In this document: positions 36,147 through 48,062 of the stretch, piece after piece
How the letters are laid out: the number at the start of each line of letters is the position of its first letter
Position numbering within the stretch: position 1 is the stretch's first letter
Origin: Cordia subcordata
Lineage: Eukaryota; Streptophyta; Magnoliopsida; Boraginales; Cordiaceae
Reading direction: 5' to 3'
Assembly: GCA_028554755.1 (NCBI GenBank)
Contig: JAPTOF010000006.1
Location: 18,041,001-18,105,000, forward strand
DNA length: 64,000 nt
Program-made: the position numbers and the translations under genes
The notes under the pieces: generated by a model
Told to the model about the DNA's origin: nothing
What the model saw: only the letters and a program-made list of their open reading frames with translations
The model's database searches: none

Positions 36147-36684
36147 GGGTCTCATTCCTCGTGGGAATTTCCCAAGTAGCCAAACAACCACGAACCTAGG
36201 ATTCTAGAGGACGCACTTAGGATGTTAAGATTTCATGCCCCTTTAACTAACATGGCTTCCCCAACATGCACAAAGCCTCAAAGTCATGAAGAAAGAGAAT
36301 ACACAAACACAATGGCTTAAACAAGCCTTATTCACATATATAAATAGAGGGTAGCATGTGCTAAGTTGACATTGTGTTACTTAAGTACTTATTCACAAAA
36401 CTTTTTGGTGCCCTTGGCTTTTTCTCTTATTCATATTTATTTATATAAATATATTTTTGCACCTTTTTGCATTTTTCAATTCAATTTTTTTTCGATTTTT
36501 CATACTTTGCGTTGTATTCACAAAAAGAAAAGAAAAAGAACAGCTTTGGCACGTCAAGAAGAACTAATCAAGGAAGGGCACTCATATCAACAACCTTTTT
36601 TCAACACTCTTTCCTACCAAGCTATGGGGTGGCTACAAGGGTCATTCTTTAAAGGTTTTCACTCCTCACAACTTTGAAGGGCAT

Positions 36685-38704
36685 TGATGTGTTTGTTTTG
36701 TGTGTTTGTATATTGCAAGTATATACTTGTTTTGAGGTGTTTTGAGCTTCATTTGGTGTATTAGTTTAACATTTAGGTCATACTTGTGCATATTAGAGTT
36801 TACATGTACATAGTTGAAGTTAAGACTTAAATGCTACACTAATGCGCATTTATTGCTTGTTTTATGTGCGATTTGGAGAAACAATTAGAGCTTAATTGAG
36901 GGTTCTTAGTGTGTGGAACTAAGCCAAGGGTGTTTTAGACATAAAGGAATGAAGAAAAGTGCATTTGGAAGTGGCTGAGCGAAAGGAGCGACCGAGGCGA
37001 AACCGAGCACAACGTGAGCCAAATTCAGAGCTTGCAACGTAGAAAGGACATGGACAAATGTTAGACATGTTTTAGGGTGCAATAGATGGCTTGGGAGATC
37101 CCCCACAATGATACGAAGCCATGAAAAAAAACGGTGCGCGAATCGGAGCCAAAATGAACAAGATATGAACATTTTATTGTCAAGACCGGTTGACCTCCTG
37201 TCAAGGCCGGTCGACCGGCCGGATCAGAATCTGGGCCAATTTTAGCTGGATGACTTAGGCCCAAAGCCAGACGACCGGTTGGGCCCTTGGCTGGACGCGC
37301 TAAAAGCTCTATTTAAGCCACTTTTCAGCCCTTTTTGAAGGAGAAGAACACCCAAATCAAACACCCATTTTTCCTAAACCCAAAATCCACCTAAAACCAC
37401 CTCTCATACACTAAACCACACATAAATACACCTAGATCCAAGCTTGTAATTAGGTTTTTAACACTTGTAATTACAAGATCAAGACAAAGATTTGAAAAGC
37501 AAAGCTAAGCGTGAAAGGGAGGTTTATCTTTCTCCTTTTGTACTCAGTTTTCTCTATATTAGAATAGATCTTTTATGGGTGATTAAGGCTTGTATTATGG
37601 GTTGATTGAGTACGAATTTGCTACAAGATTTGATGGTTTAATATATATGTTTGCTCTTAATGCTTCAATGGCTACTTTCATACATGTCTATGTTTTTGTG
37701 ATATGCCTAGGTGAAAGAACATATATACTTAGAGGCTTGATTGTTATTTAACACTTCTAAATCATTGTATGAGCATGTTTAGATGTTTATGTAATGATAC
37801 CATGAAGTGGGTCTTGTCACTATACATGTCTACGTGTGTTTTTACATACCTTAATATCAATTTTAGCTTCTATGACATACATGTTGGATTCTAATGCGTA
37901 GATTGGTATGACCCAAATATGTCTAAGTACTTAGGACTAGAATATGTTTTCTATTCATTTGTACCATTCTCGAGAACATGTATGATGTGCTTTGTTGTCA
38001 AATCCTGCTTGTGTGATGCTATGATTGGTGGAGCTTCATTAGTAATTAGGCTTAGTTTATTCTCCTTTGGCTTTAAACCTAGCCAATAGGTGTCAAGTTG
38101 GCTTAATTGACCTTAGGAAGCCTAGTTCTTGGCTTTAAACCTAGCCAATGAGTTAGAACCTAGGGTAAGACCAATTATCATCACCTAGGAATGTAATTAG
38201 CTAATCCGTGCCTTAGTTCATAAAGACCACGCTATACTTCTAGGTAGCTAGCACCTAGGGATAGACCCGCACCGAGTCTACGGATTGTAGGAGAAGTTGA
38301 TTAGATTTCTAGTTTGGAGCACCCTTCTTAGAGAAAACCATCAAAGGTAGTCCCATAGCAAAGTGAATACCCAAATCACCCATAGTTAAGCGGATTTCAC
38401 CCATTGTCCTATTTCTTGTGTTAATTCCCTTTTTACTTGCTTGTTTTCTCTTACCTTTATTTTATTTAGCTTGTTTAGAATAGTTTAATTTACTTTGAGC
38501 TCTCTTCACATCTAAAATGACCAAAATGAATTCTTAGTTTAGCTTATCTTCTTTCTAGTTTTCTAGGACACACATTTAGCTTTCATTCCCCATTTCCCGC
38601 CTTCCTGAGGGATCGACCTTGCTTTTGCACATTAGACTACACGACCTATGCACTTGCAGGCTTTTAATTAAGGCTTAGTGCTTAATTAGCGAAAAGAAGC
38701 ATCA
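36685..38704 (+). mobile_element. Solo A-type LTR
   Basis: The 2020-base LTR starts TGATGTGTTTGTTTTG and ends GAAGCATCA, matching the LTRs of A2. Its flanks GGCAT (36680-36684) and GACAT (38705-38709) are a target duplication with one change; A2 shows the uninterrupted GAAGGGCATCCCCTCC. It has a GGCCGGTCGACCGGCC palindrome near 37196-37211 and a CTATTTAAG box near 37309. Confidence 0.92.
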
Positions 38705-39193
38705 GACATCCCCTCCAAGACTTAGTTTTCAAACTACAATGTATCTCTTGTTCACCAATCAACAAAATCAATCACAATGGTCAACAAAGAAATAAATGAC
38801 TCTACATGCGTCAAAATTGAAAAATTTTCACCATTTTTAAGCACATAATGCAATCTACCCTAAAACAAATATATAAGAAGAAAACCAGACTCCCACACCC
38901 CCAAACCTAAACTTTGTTTGTCCTCAAGCAAATAGATCAAAATACATAAACAAGCAAGTTGGCATTCCAAAGCAAGTAAGGGTGGGGGGATAGGGTAAAA
39001 ATATGGGGAACAAGTAGAGAAAGGATAGATAAAACCTTGCATCTTCTTCAAAGCTTTCCATACCAATGATAAATCACCATACTACTAATCTTGTGACTTA
39101 CAATTCACAAACACTCAAAAAAAAAAAAAAAACAAGATTATTAGTGTTTATCTTGAGCTTTCTTGGAAAGAGTTTCAATCGTGAGTTAAACAA

Positions 39194-40136
39194 CTAAACT
39201 TTTTCGAAGGGAGAGAATGATTTCTTAATAATGTGTTTATCATGAATTCTCTTCATCATATCCTTATAAAGTTTAGCGTTCTCATACGTCTCAAATCTAA
39301 GCTCTTTCAATTCCGCTACGTCTAGCTTCCTTTTCTCACCCGCTCTTGCCAAATCAAAATTTAAGGCTTTGATGGCCCAACAAGCTCTATGCTTAAGTTC
39401 TACCGGCAAATGACAAGCTTTCCCATAAACCAATCTTATACGGAGACATACCAATGGGAGTTTTAAAGGTGGTATAGTAAGCCCACAAAGCATCATTTAG
39501 CCTAATAGACCAATTTCTCCTATCGAACCTAACCATTTTCTCTAAAATGTTCTTGATCTCCCTATTGGACACCTCTACTTGTCCACTAGTTTGCGGGTGA
39601 TAAGGAGTATCCACCTTATGGGTGACTAAATATATTCTCAACAAGGCCTCTAAAGTCCTATGGCAAAAATGCAAACCCCCATCACTAATCAATACCCTAG
39701 GGACTCCAAATCCAGGGAAAATGTTTTCCTTAATGAACTTAACCACTACCCTATGGTCATTAGTGCGTGTGGGAATTGCCTCAACCCATTTGGACATATA
39801 ATCAACGGCAACTAAAATGTGTTGGTACCCAAAGAAAGGTGGAAATGGACCTATAAAATCTATACCCTAAACATCAAATAACTTCCAAGGAAGGATAGGA
39901 GATAAAGGCATCATATTTCTTCTAATGATGGACCTGGATTGTTGACATCTAAAACGCTTTTTACAATACTCTTGGGCATCCCTAAAAAGAGTGGGCCAAA
40001 ATAATCCACATTGCAAGACTTTCGCGACGGTCTTCTTCCCACTAAAATGACCCCCACACCCCTCATCATGACACATGCTCAAAACGCTCTCGAACTCGTC
40101 CTTGAGCACACACCGACGAATCATTTGCTCCCACAT
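39194..40136 (-). pseudogene. D2 integrase
   Basis: The zinc region (40136-39867) has HDEGCGGHFSGKKT and CKKRFRC, where one zinc cysteine is arginine. The core (39797-39393) has [23 protein letters not shown] with the catalytic D, and [10 protein letters not shown] with the E. A frameshift near 39440-39490 moves into the frame of 39496-39194 ([17 protein letters not shown] to [14 protein letters not shown]). The end of the domain is missing. Confidence 0.88.
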
Positions 40137-40267
40137 ACTTTAAAAAGATAGGGATCCTCCCAAAAGAAATGCCTAACTTGTACTAGGAACCTATCTTTTT
40201 CTCTTTTCTCCTAATAGGAAGGAAAACGTCCTGTTGCAAGATAATTGACAATATGAGCAAACCAAGG
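40137..40267 (-). pseudogene. D2 RNase H-integrase linker, 3' side of the D3 insertion
   Basis: The sequence corresponds to the [11 protein letters not shown]...GRFPS and FLAQVRHFFWEDPYLFK segment of D3. It stops at CAAGG (40263-40267), where the plus-strand D3 LTR begins. CAAGG should be the D3 target duplication, but the right-hand copy was lost. Confidence 0.75.
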
Positions 40268-40562
40268 TGATGTGTTGTGATTTTGTGTGTGTTTGCATTG
40301 TCATTTACTTATATTTTATAGGTGTTGAGTGCTCATAATGATGTATTAGTGTAGTGCTTTTGATAGGAATAGGCTTAAGCGTGAACAAATGTGCATATTG
40401 AGTTTAAGAGATAAATTGCTACACTAATTGCTTGTTTTCAATGACTTAGGTGAACTTTGGGTTAAGATCAAGATTGGACGATGAAAGGTGATGAAGATGG
40501 GAAATGCACGGGCCTAAGAGAGAAGACCAAAGGCCGAAAAGATAAAGAATAGAGGAATAAAG

Positions 40563-40755
40563 TCAGCCGGACGACCAAGGAAGAAGAGCCGGTTGACCAG
40601 CTAGGTCGACCGGCCACTCCAGAGAGGTGCCAAAAATAGCTGGACGACCCCCCTTCCAGAGCCGGTTGACCGGCCACTCCAGAGAGCATCATTAAAAAGC
40701 CGGTCGAGTACTCCAGAGGCCGGTCGACCGGCAATTTGCTGAGAACCTATAAATA
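40563..40755 (+). promoter_or_regulatory. D3 LTR promoter: palindrome cluster and TATA box
   Basis: GCCGGACGACC, GCCGGTTGACC, GGTCGACCGGCC, GCCGGTTGACCGGCC, GCCGGTCGAG and a perfect GCCGGTCGACCGGC (40719-40732) are strung over 170 bases. Several are followed by CACTCCAGAGAG. The last ends 15 bases before TATAAATA (40748-40755). Confidence 0.75.
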
Positions 40756-41525
40756 GGGCTCGATTCTGCAGAAAAAAAGGGAGAATTTTTGAGAGATTAA
40801 CACACACTTCACACCTAAAATTCTCACACACTTAACCCTAGATCCTACCCACTTCACACACACTTTTCACACATTTCTCACTAAGAACCAAGCTTGATTT
40901 GGAGGGTTCAAACATTTTGGAATCAAGTTTGCTCAAAAGCTTTGTACAAGATTAGCTAGGATGAAAGGGAAGCTTCATTATCTCTCTTTCATTCTACTTC
41001 CTATTATGATTGAGTAGACTTGTGTAGGGTGATTTAACTTATGTAATGGGTCAATTATATACATTTATGATATGGGATATGATGGCTGAATATATATACA
41101 TGTTTCGAATTGTCTTGTTTAAATGGGTATTTTCTCATTCATGTCTAAGTGTTTGATAAAATGCCTAGATGAATAACATGTGTATAAATTGAAGTTTGTT
41201 TGTTACTAAACACATCTAATCCTGTTATAATCATGTCTATGTGTTTATACGTGGATGCTATGAAGTGGGTAATGCTTTTATTCATGTCTATATGTATATT
41301 TGCATGCCTAGTAATGAGCATAACTTCAATATCGCTTACGTGTTGGTTGTTAATTATTTCTAATGGTGCGAACTGAACATGACTATGTTTGGTAGTTGAA
41401 TAGGTTCCATTATTCACGCGCACCTTGGCCTTGAACATGTATGAATGCACTAGCAAGTCAAATCCTGCTGTAGTGACCTTAGAATGACGAAGTATAACTT
41501 AGGGCTAGTCTAGGCCGAGTCTCCT

Positions 41526-41608
41526 TTGGCTTTAAATCCAGCCAATAGGTTTCCGGATAGGTTTAGTCGACTTTAGCAACACTAGATCTTGGCTTTAAAT
41601 CCAGCCAA
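41526..41608 (+). ncRNA. Twin LTR hairpins
   Basis: Two copies of TTGGCTTTAAATCCAGCCAA (41526-41545, 41589-41608) can each form a six-pair stem TTGGCT/AGCCAA. All A-, C- and D-type LTRs have two copies about 62 bases apart. They lie downstream of the TATA box and so should be in the RNA leader. Confidence 0.6.
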
Positions 41609-42149
41609 AGGTTTAGGTACTAAGGTAGGTTCATTTTAAGCCACCTAGGAAGTTAGTTAGTCACTCTTGAGGCCCTAGGTCATAAGGACCATGCCGTAGC
41701 TCTAGGAGGCGCCACCTAGGGACGGACCCGCACCGAGTCCTAGGGGGAAATTAGGACACTAACTAGCAACCTAGTTCATGATAGTTAGCCATCATCCCTT
41801 AATCCCATAGCATTTGAGTATAGAATTACCCATTCATAAGTCAAAGTCACCCTAATCCCTTCTCAAGTGTTAGTTCCCTCTTGACCAACTTGTGTTCCCA
41901 TTTTTCATATTCATAGTTTAGTTTTTATTTTCCTTTACTTAGAGCTCTCGATAATCCAAAAACCCCAAAAGGAAATATGCCTAGTTTATATCTTTCTTTT
42001 GGCACTTTTTAGAACACCAAGCATAGAATTCACCCACATTATTCACGCCTCCCTGTGGTTCGACACCCGCACTTGTACACACTATATTGCACGATCCGTA
42101 CGCTTGCGGGTCTTTTAGAGCTTGCACTCGATAGACGACACCAAGTTCT

Positions 42150-42169
42150 TGGCGTCGTTGCCGGGGAGG
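42150..42169 (+). other. D3 primer binding site (tRNA-Asp type)
   Basis: TGGCGTCGTTGCCGGGGAGG lies six bases after the LTR. The first 18 bases match the 3' end of plant tRNA-Asp with one change (T for C). This primer is typical of Athila-type elements. Confidence 0.88.
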
Positions 42170-42423
42170 CACGGTGATTTGCATTCTTTGCTTGTGTGTT
42201 TTGATAGTTGCTTTTCTTACTTTCTTGCTTTTTCTTTATAGTTTGTTTAGTTTTTGCTTATCTTGTTTACTGTTCGTATTATCTTGCTTCAAATTTTGTT
42301 TATCTATTTCAGCTTTTGTCTTTATCTTTAGTAGACTTCTTAGGATTATGGTTTATTTGCTCTAGTTATAGGAATACTGAAGTTTTTGGGGGTTGAAGTG
42401 GCAAGAGTTAGGATAGTTTGTGC

Positions 42424-44100
42424 ATGCTTGGTAGGAGATCCCTTAGAAATCCCCTAGTTCCTCTTAATCCCGAACCCGATAGAATTGCTAGACATTTCAG
42501 GAATTTAGGAGATCTTCTTGAGGAGATGACCGATCCCAACCATCCTTCTAATCCTCCCAATCCCCCAATGAATCCCATTCCACCTCATGATCACATTGGG
42601 CATCAAGCCCAAGCTCATTTTAGACGGGAGCCCCGTAGACCGGATCAACCCATAGATGAGGAACCCACTCTTAGGCAATTCTTTCTCCCCGAAGCCTTTG
42701 AGCCCAATTTGGCTATTCAAATTCCAGGTTTGGGGGAAACGAACTTCGAGATTAAGCCTAATATGTTGGCTATGCTTCCCTCCTTCAACGGGAGAAGCAA
42801 TGAGAGTCCTCTAGATCATATCACTGATTTTGTTCAGATGAGTTCCACTCTTCATGTCCCCAATGTCTCTCAAGAGGTCATACGTCTAAGATTGTTTCTT
42901 TTCTCTCTTAAGGACAAGGCTAGGACTTGGTTGCACTCCTTACCCAATGGTTGCATTACTACATGAGCTGAGCTTCAATCTAAGTTCTTTCAAAAATTTT
43001 ATCCCATGGCCAAGACGGCCGACCTTAGGATCACCATTATGACTTTCTCCCAACATGACCTAGAATCTTTTCATGAGGCTTGGGAGAGGTTCAAGGATCT
43101 TCTTAGGCAATGTCCACACCATGGGTACGACAATCATGACCTAATGCAATACTTCTTTCGAGGCTTAAATGAACAAAATAGGATGATGGTCAATGCCGCC
43201 TCCGGTGGTGGCTTCTATCTTTTGAGACCGACCGAGGCATGGGAGAAAATAGAAATGATGCCTGAGAACTCTTTTCAAAATTTTGCAATGGAAAGGTCTA
43301 GTCGGGGAGGCAACAAGAGAAGTGTTAGTGAGGTTGGAGTTTCTTTAGACTTACCCGCTAAGGTTGAGGCTTTGACAAATAAACTAGATCAGTTCATTTC
43401 TTTGTCTATTTCATCCCAAGGTCATAGGACTAGTTCTTTAGGTTCTTCCTCCGCCCCTTTAGTTGTTGAAGTTTGTGCATTGTGCTCCGAGTCATCTCAT
43501 GAGACCATGGCTTGCCCTTTAGCATCCCAATTTCCTGAATTCATGAAAGAGCAAGTGTGTGCCACACAAGGTTATTCTCGTGAGTATAATCCATATTCGA
43601 ACACATACAATCCGGGTTGGAGGGACAACCCAAAATTTTCTTGGAGACAAGGACAACATGAGTCTAGTTCATATCATCAAGTTCCACCTTAGCAGCGACC
43701 CCGTCCTCAATATCCCCCAGGTTTCTATCATGTCAATCAACCCCGTCTCACTGGTACTCCTCAACCTCAGGCTTTGCCTGCTTCCTCTAGTAGTCAACCT
43801 CCTAGTAATGACATGATGAAGATAATGCAGTTCATTCAGAACCAACAACAGGAATTGGCAGAAAATAGGCAGTAAATGGCGAGGTTTGAGGCACAGTTAG
43901 GATAGATTGCTAGTCAATTGAGCGCTAGAGACCCCGGGAAATTGCCTTCTCAGCTAGAGATAAACCCCAGAGTCCAGTCCTGTTCCTCCACCGATACCAC
44001 TTATCCTCCTCAGGCCCAGGCTAAGGCCGTCACCACTCTTAGGAGCGGTCGGGTAGTGGATAATAGGGTAGGAGTTGACTTTGTAGTGCCTGCACCTAGT
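42424..44100 (+). pseudogene. gag: D3 gag
   Basis: It starts at ATG 42424. The N-terminus (SLRNPLVPLNPEPDRIARHFRNLGDLLEEM) leads into a proline/asparagine-rich stretch, then the capsid region: MLAMLPSFNGRSNESPLDHITDF, LRLFLFSLKDKARTWLHSLPNG, MTFSQHDLESFHEAWERFKDLLRQCPHHG and YFFRGLNEQNRMMV. A CALCSESSHETMACP zinc-like motif follows. The single frame continues into protease and has stops at 42964-42966 (TGA for TGG), 43690-43692 (TAG for CAG), 43873-43875 (TAA) and 43903-43905 (TAG). All four are C-to-T type. Confidence 0.92.
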
Positions 44101-45140
44101 GGTCCTTCTGAGTCTAGAGCACCACATGGTAGCCTTGTTGAGGGAAATTCTAGAGAAGGTCCTGTTGAGAGAGATGAGCCCATTAGAAATCATGGAGAGA
44201 GTAGTACTTCCCGCCCACATCGGGAGGGAAAAGAGCCTGTTGATGACTCCCATGTATCTAGAGGTATAGAGCCTAGAGTTCCCTTTCCATCCACTTTAGA
44301 GAGACCTACACCTAGTGAGGACTCTAGGTTCTTGAAGGTTTTAGAGCATCTTAAGGACCTTAAGGTCAATCTTCCTTTGATAGATGCGATCATTTCCATC
44401 CCCTCTTATTCTAAGTTCTTTAAGGATCTTTGTACAAGGAAACCTAGGTCATCGAACATTCCTAAAAAGGTGAGGCTTACGGAGAAGGTGAGTAGTATTT
44501 GTACTTCGGGCCTTCCGCCCAAGATGAGTGACCCCGGAGCCTTCACCATTCCTTGTAGGATCCGTGAGACCCAGATTGATCACGCCTTATTAGATTTAGG
44601 ATCTAGTGTGAATCTTATTCCCTACTCTGTCTATCAGCAGCTAGGTCTAGGTGAGTTGTCTCCTACACATGTTACTCTTCAGCTAGCTGATAGGTCTGAG
44701 CGTAGACCTAAGGGTGTGATAGAGGACGTTATGGTCCAGGTAGGTGAGTTTGTGTACCCTGTTGACTTCATAGTGTTAGATATGGATTCGGGACATGACT
44801 CTAGACATTCTACACCCATTCTTCTAGGCCGCCTTCCTTGCCACCGCAGATGCCATTATACATTGTAGGTCGGGGGTATTGGAAATGAAATTTGGGAATT
44901 TGAGATCCACTATGAAGGTTGCAGAGGCAGTGAATAGGGCTAGTATAGGAGAAGAGGATGGAGAAGAGTGCTTTAGAGTGGATGTGATTGATTCTTGCAT
45001 TGAGGATCTTATAGAAAAGACTATGACCGATGGAGAAGACTTGAGGAAATTTGAGGAATTGATGTCTAGTTTTGATTTGGAGACCTTAGAGAGGAAATGT
45101 GTAGCTTCTACTTCCTTGATTGAGAGCCATTTGACTAATA
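44101..45140 (+). pseudogene. D3 aspartic protease and connector
   Basis: The frame open from 43918 to 44868 includes the KVRLTEKVSSICTSG linker and the core HALLDLGSSVNLIPYSVYQQLGL, with the catalytic D-L-G, then LADRSERRPKGVIEDVMVQVGEFVYPVDFIVLDMD and TPILLGR. A deletion of about two bases near 44831 shifts the frame. The connector KFGNLRSTMKVAEAVNRAS and an acidic linker continue from 44879. This is the region up to which A-type elements are homologous. Confidence 0.9.
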
Positions 45141-46345
45141 AGTCACTTGAGGTTAATCCTTCTAGTCTCATTTCTAGTGATGTCCCCATTGATGATGTTG
45201 AGGTTAAGTCCCCCTTGGTTGAGCCTAGCCCTTCTTTAGAGCTCAAACCCCTTCCCGATCATTTGAAATATTCATTCCTAGGCTCTAGTGAGACCCTTCC
45301 GGTCATCATAGCTTCCGATCTTTCTAGTGAGTATGAGGAGCGTCTATTAAAGGTCCTTAGGAAACATATGAAGGGTATAGGGTGGAAAATTGATGATTTG
45401 AGAGGCATAGACCCTTCAGTTTGCATGCATCGTATTCACCTTGAGAATGAAGCCATTCCTTCTAGGGAAATGCAAAGGAGGCTAACACATGAGCAAAGTA
45501 GTTAAGAAGGAGATCATTAAGCTTTTAGATGCAGGCATTATTTATCCGATCTCCGATAGTGAGTGGGTTAGCCCGGTCCAAGTTGTCCCTAAGAAGTCCG
45601 GGATCACAGTTGTTGAGAATGAGAGAGGAGAGCTTATCCCTATACGTACTCCCACGGGATGGAGAGTTTGTATTGACTATAGAAAGCTCAACTCCAAAAC
45701 AAGGATCATTTCCCATTGCCTTTTCTAGACCAGATCTTAGATAGAGTAGCTGGGCATAGCTACTATTGTTTTCTAGATGGCTATTCGGGATATAACCAGA
45801 TCCCTGTGTTTCCCGAGGACTAAGAGAAGACCACCTTTACTTGTCCCTATAGCACTTTTGCTTATAGGAGAATGCCCTTCGGTCTTTGTAATGCCCCAGC
45901 GACTTTTCAGAGATGTATGATGGCCATTTTTAGTGACATGATTGAGAGACATTTAGAGATTTTCATGGATGATTTCTCAGTCTTTGGAGATAGCTTTAAT
46001 GGGTGCTTGAGTCATCTCTCTTTAGTCTTAGACCGATGTGTGGAGAAGAATCTAGTGTTAAGTTGGGAGAAATCCCATTTCATGTTGCAACGAGGGATAG
46101 TGTTGGGTCATGTTGTATCATCTAGTGGAATTCAAGTTGACCCAGCTAAGGTAGAATTAATTGAAAAATTACCTGTCCCTAAGTGTGTCAAGGATGTTAG
46201 ATCTTTTCTAGGGCATGCAGGATTTTACCGTAGATTCATTAAGGATTTTAATCACATTGCACGCCCCTTGTCTAGGCTCCTAGCACAAGATGTCTCTTTT
46301 GACTTTGATGATGAATGTGTTAGAGCTTTCAATAGGCTTAAATCC
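45141..46345 (+). pseudogene. D3 reverse transcriptase
   Basis: The RT starts after LKPLPDHLKYSFLG, with SSEYEERLLKVLRKH and VKKEIIKLLDAGIIYPISDSEWVSPVQVVPKK. It proceeds through GWRVCIDYRKLNSKTR, the FAYRRMPFGLCNAPATFQRCM region and the catalytic FMDD (45962-45974). The thumb has LGHVVSSSGIQVDPAKVELIEKLPVP and SFLGHAGFYRRFIKDF. Frameshifts occur near 45490 and 45712, and a TAA for CAA lies at 45821-45823. The FMDD form and the FYRRFIKDF motif are typical of the Athila clade. Confidence 0.93.
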
Positions 46346-46961
46346 TTATTGTCTACATCCCCAATTATCCAGCCACCTAACTACAGTCTCCCATTTGAGG
46401 TTATGTGTGATGCATCCGATTATGCGATAGGAGCTGTTTTAGGTCAAAGAAAGGATAAGTTGCCCCATGTTGTATACTATGCTAGCAAGACTCTTGATGA
46501 AGCACAAAAGAATTATACTACTACGGAAAAGAGCTTCTAGCAATAGTTTTCTCCTTGACAAGTTTAGGTCATACATCCTAGGATCCAAAGTGATTGTCTA
46601 CACCGATCATGCGGCATTGAAGTATTTGTTGTCTAAGAAAGAATCTAAGCCCCGCTTGATTAGGTGGTTGCTCCTCCTTCAAGAGTTCGACATAGAAATT
46701 CGGGATAAGAAGGGTACAGAAAATTTAGTTGCAGATCATCTTTCCCGTCTTGTTTGTGAGTCTTCTAGTGATCCATCTCCTTTTCATGATTCATTCCCCG
46801 AGGAACAATTATTTGCTGTCTCTCATCACACGCCTTGGTTTGCTCATATTGTCAATTATCTTGCCACAGGGCGTTTTCCTTCCCATTAGGAGAAAAGAGA
46901 AAAAGATAGGTTCCTAGCACAAGTTAGGCATTTCTTTTGGGAGGATCCCTATCTTTTCAAA
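46346..46961 (+). pseudogene. D3 RNase H
   Basis: It has [41 protein letters not shown] and [35 protein letters not shown], then [12 protein letters not shown] one-base deletion in an A run near 46530 shifts the frame. A TAG in place of an expected glutamine-type codon lies at 46887-46889 in the linker to integrase. Confidence 0.9.
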
Positions 46962-48062
46962 GTGTGTGCGGATCAAATGATTCGCCGGTGTGTGCCTGAG
47001 AATGAGTTTGAGAGCGTTTTGAGCATGTGTCATGATGAGGGGTGTGGGGATCATTTTAGTGGGAAGAAGACCGCCGCGAAGGTCTTACAAAGTGGACTAT
47101 TTTGGCCTACTCTCTTTAAGGATGCCCAAGAATATTGCAAGAAGTGTTTTAGATGTCAACAATCTGGGTCCATCTCTAGGAGAAACATGATGCCTTTATC
47201 CCCTATTCTTCCTTGTGAGTTGTTTGATGTTTGGGGTATAGACTTCATGGGTCCATTTCCACCTTCCTTTGGGTACCAATACATTTTAGTGGCCGTTGAC
47301 TATGTGTCCAAATAGGTTGAGGCTATTCCTACACGCACTAATGACCATAGGGTAGTGGTTAAATTTATTAAAGAAAACATTTTCTCTAGATTTGGAGTCC
47401 CTAGGGTCTTAATTAGTGATGGGGGTTTGCATTTTCTCCATAGGACTTTAGAGGCCTTGTTGAGAAGATATTCGGTCACCCATAAGGTAGCCACTCCTTA
47501 TCACCCGCAAACTAGTGGACAAGTAGAGGTGTCCAATACAGAGATCAAGCACATTTTAGAGAAAACGGTTAGGCCCGATAGAAGAGATTGGTCTATTAGG
47601 CTAAATGATGCTTTGTGGGCCTACCGTACCGCCTTTGAGACTCCTATTAGTATGTCTCCATATAAATTGGTTTTTGGTAAAGCTTGTCACTTGCCAGTAG
47701 AACTAGAGCATAGAGCTTATTGGGCAATCAAAGCCCTAAATTTTGACTTGGCAAGCGCGGGTGAGAAAAGGAGGCTAGACCTAGCGGAATTGGAAGAGCT
47801 TAGATTCGCGGCGTATGAGAACGCTAAACTTTATAAGGATAGGATGAAGAGAATTCATGATAAACACATTATTAAGAAATCATTCTCTCCTTTTGATAAA
47901 GTTTGGTTGTTTAACTCACGATTGAAACTCTTTCCAGGTAAGCTTAAGACAATATGGGATGGTCCATATGAGGTGATGATTGCCTATCCTTCCGGAGCAG
48001 TCAAGATTAAAGACTTGAAGGATGGGCGAGAGTTGACGGTGAATGGGCAACGCCTGAAGCAC
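46962..48062 (+). pseudogene. D3 integrase, C-terminus lost
   Basis: The zinc region HDEGCGDHFSGKKT...CKKCFRC is complete. The core has the first D in DFMGPFPPSFGYQY, the second in LISDGGLHF and the E in [14 protein letters not shown]. The C-terminal part runs from [27 protein letters not shown] to NGQRLKHA, where the element ends. A TAG for TGG at 47313-47315 splits it. No chromodomain is seen. Confidence 0.92.

Larger units (their letters stand above)
34082..39190 (-). other. D2 3' untranslated region in three pieces
   Basis: The pieces are 34082-34271, 36147-36684 and 38705-39190, separated by two solo LTRs. The terminal PPT is at 34082-34100 with its stem-loop just after (to about 34119). 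The second hairpin-PPT module is at 38889-38931. A poly-A run is at 39117-39132. The stem-loop/GGAGGCA element found in D1 is not visible here, so that part is probably deleted. Confidence 0.7.
40268..42143 (+). repeat. 5' LTR of D3
   Basis: This 1876-base LTR starts TGATGTGTTGTG and ends GACACCA. It has a strong palindrome cluster, a TATA box at 40748-40755 and the two LTR hairpins at 41526-41545 and 41589-41608. It is followed by a conserved fold CCTAGGGACGGACCCGCACC...GAGTCCTAGG near 41714-41743. Confidence 0.9.
40268..48062 (+). mobile_element. D3: Athila-type element lacking its 3' end, inserted in D2 RNase H
   Basis: D3 has a complete 5' LTR (40268-42143), PBS, gag, protease, RT, RNase H and most of integrase on the plus strand. 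It ends abruptly in the integrase C-terminal part at about 48062. There is no 3' untranslated region, PPT or 3' LTR. The junction with D2 carries a copied 20-base filler. It is the most complete pol region in the window, with seven nonsense changes and at least four frameshifts. Confidence 0.9.

Noticed and set aside
39117..39132. Poly-A run as the tail of a retroposed gene or SINE
   Set aside because: It lies within the shared 3' untranslated region of D2 with no target duplication or gene body upstream; simple-repeat expansion is enough.
32233..40267. D2 right and left parts as two separate elements facing D3
   Set aside because: The RNase H reading resumes across D3 with only a few bases missing, and the LTRs at 32233 and 63122 match as a pair, so one interrupted element is simpler.
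42174..42396. Hydrophobic ORFs in the D3 leader (42174-42365, 42208-42396)
   Set aside because: They come from T-rich leader sequence upstream of gag; the other elements have no equivalent frame.
43954..44399. Antisense ORFs over gag and protease (43954-44253, 44190-44399, 44824-45246, 49627-49851, 50476-50664)
   Set aside because: They mirror coding frames of gag, protease and connector and recur only because the sense strand is conserved.
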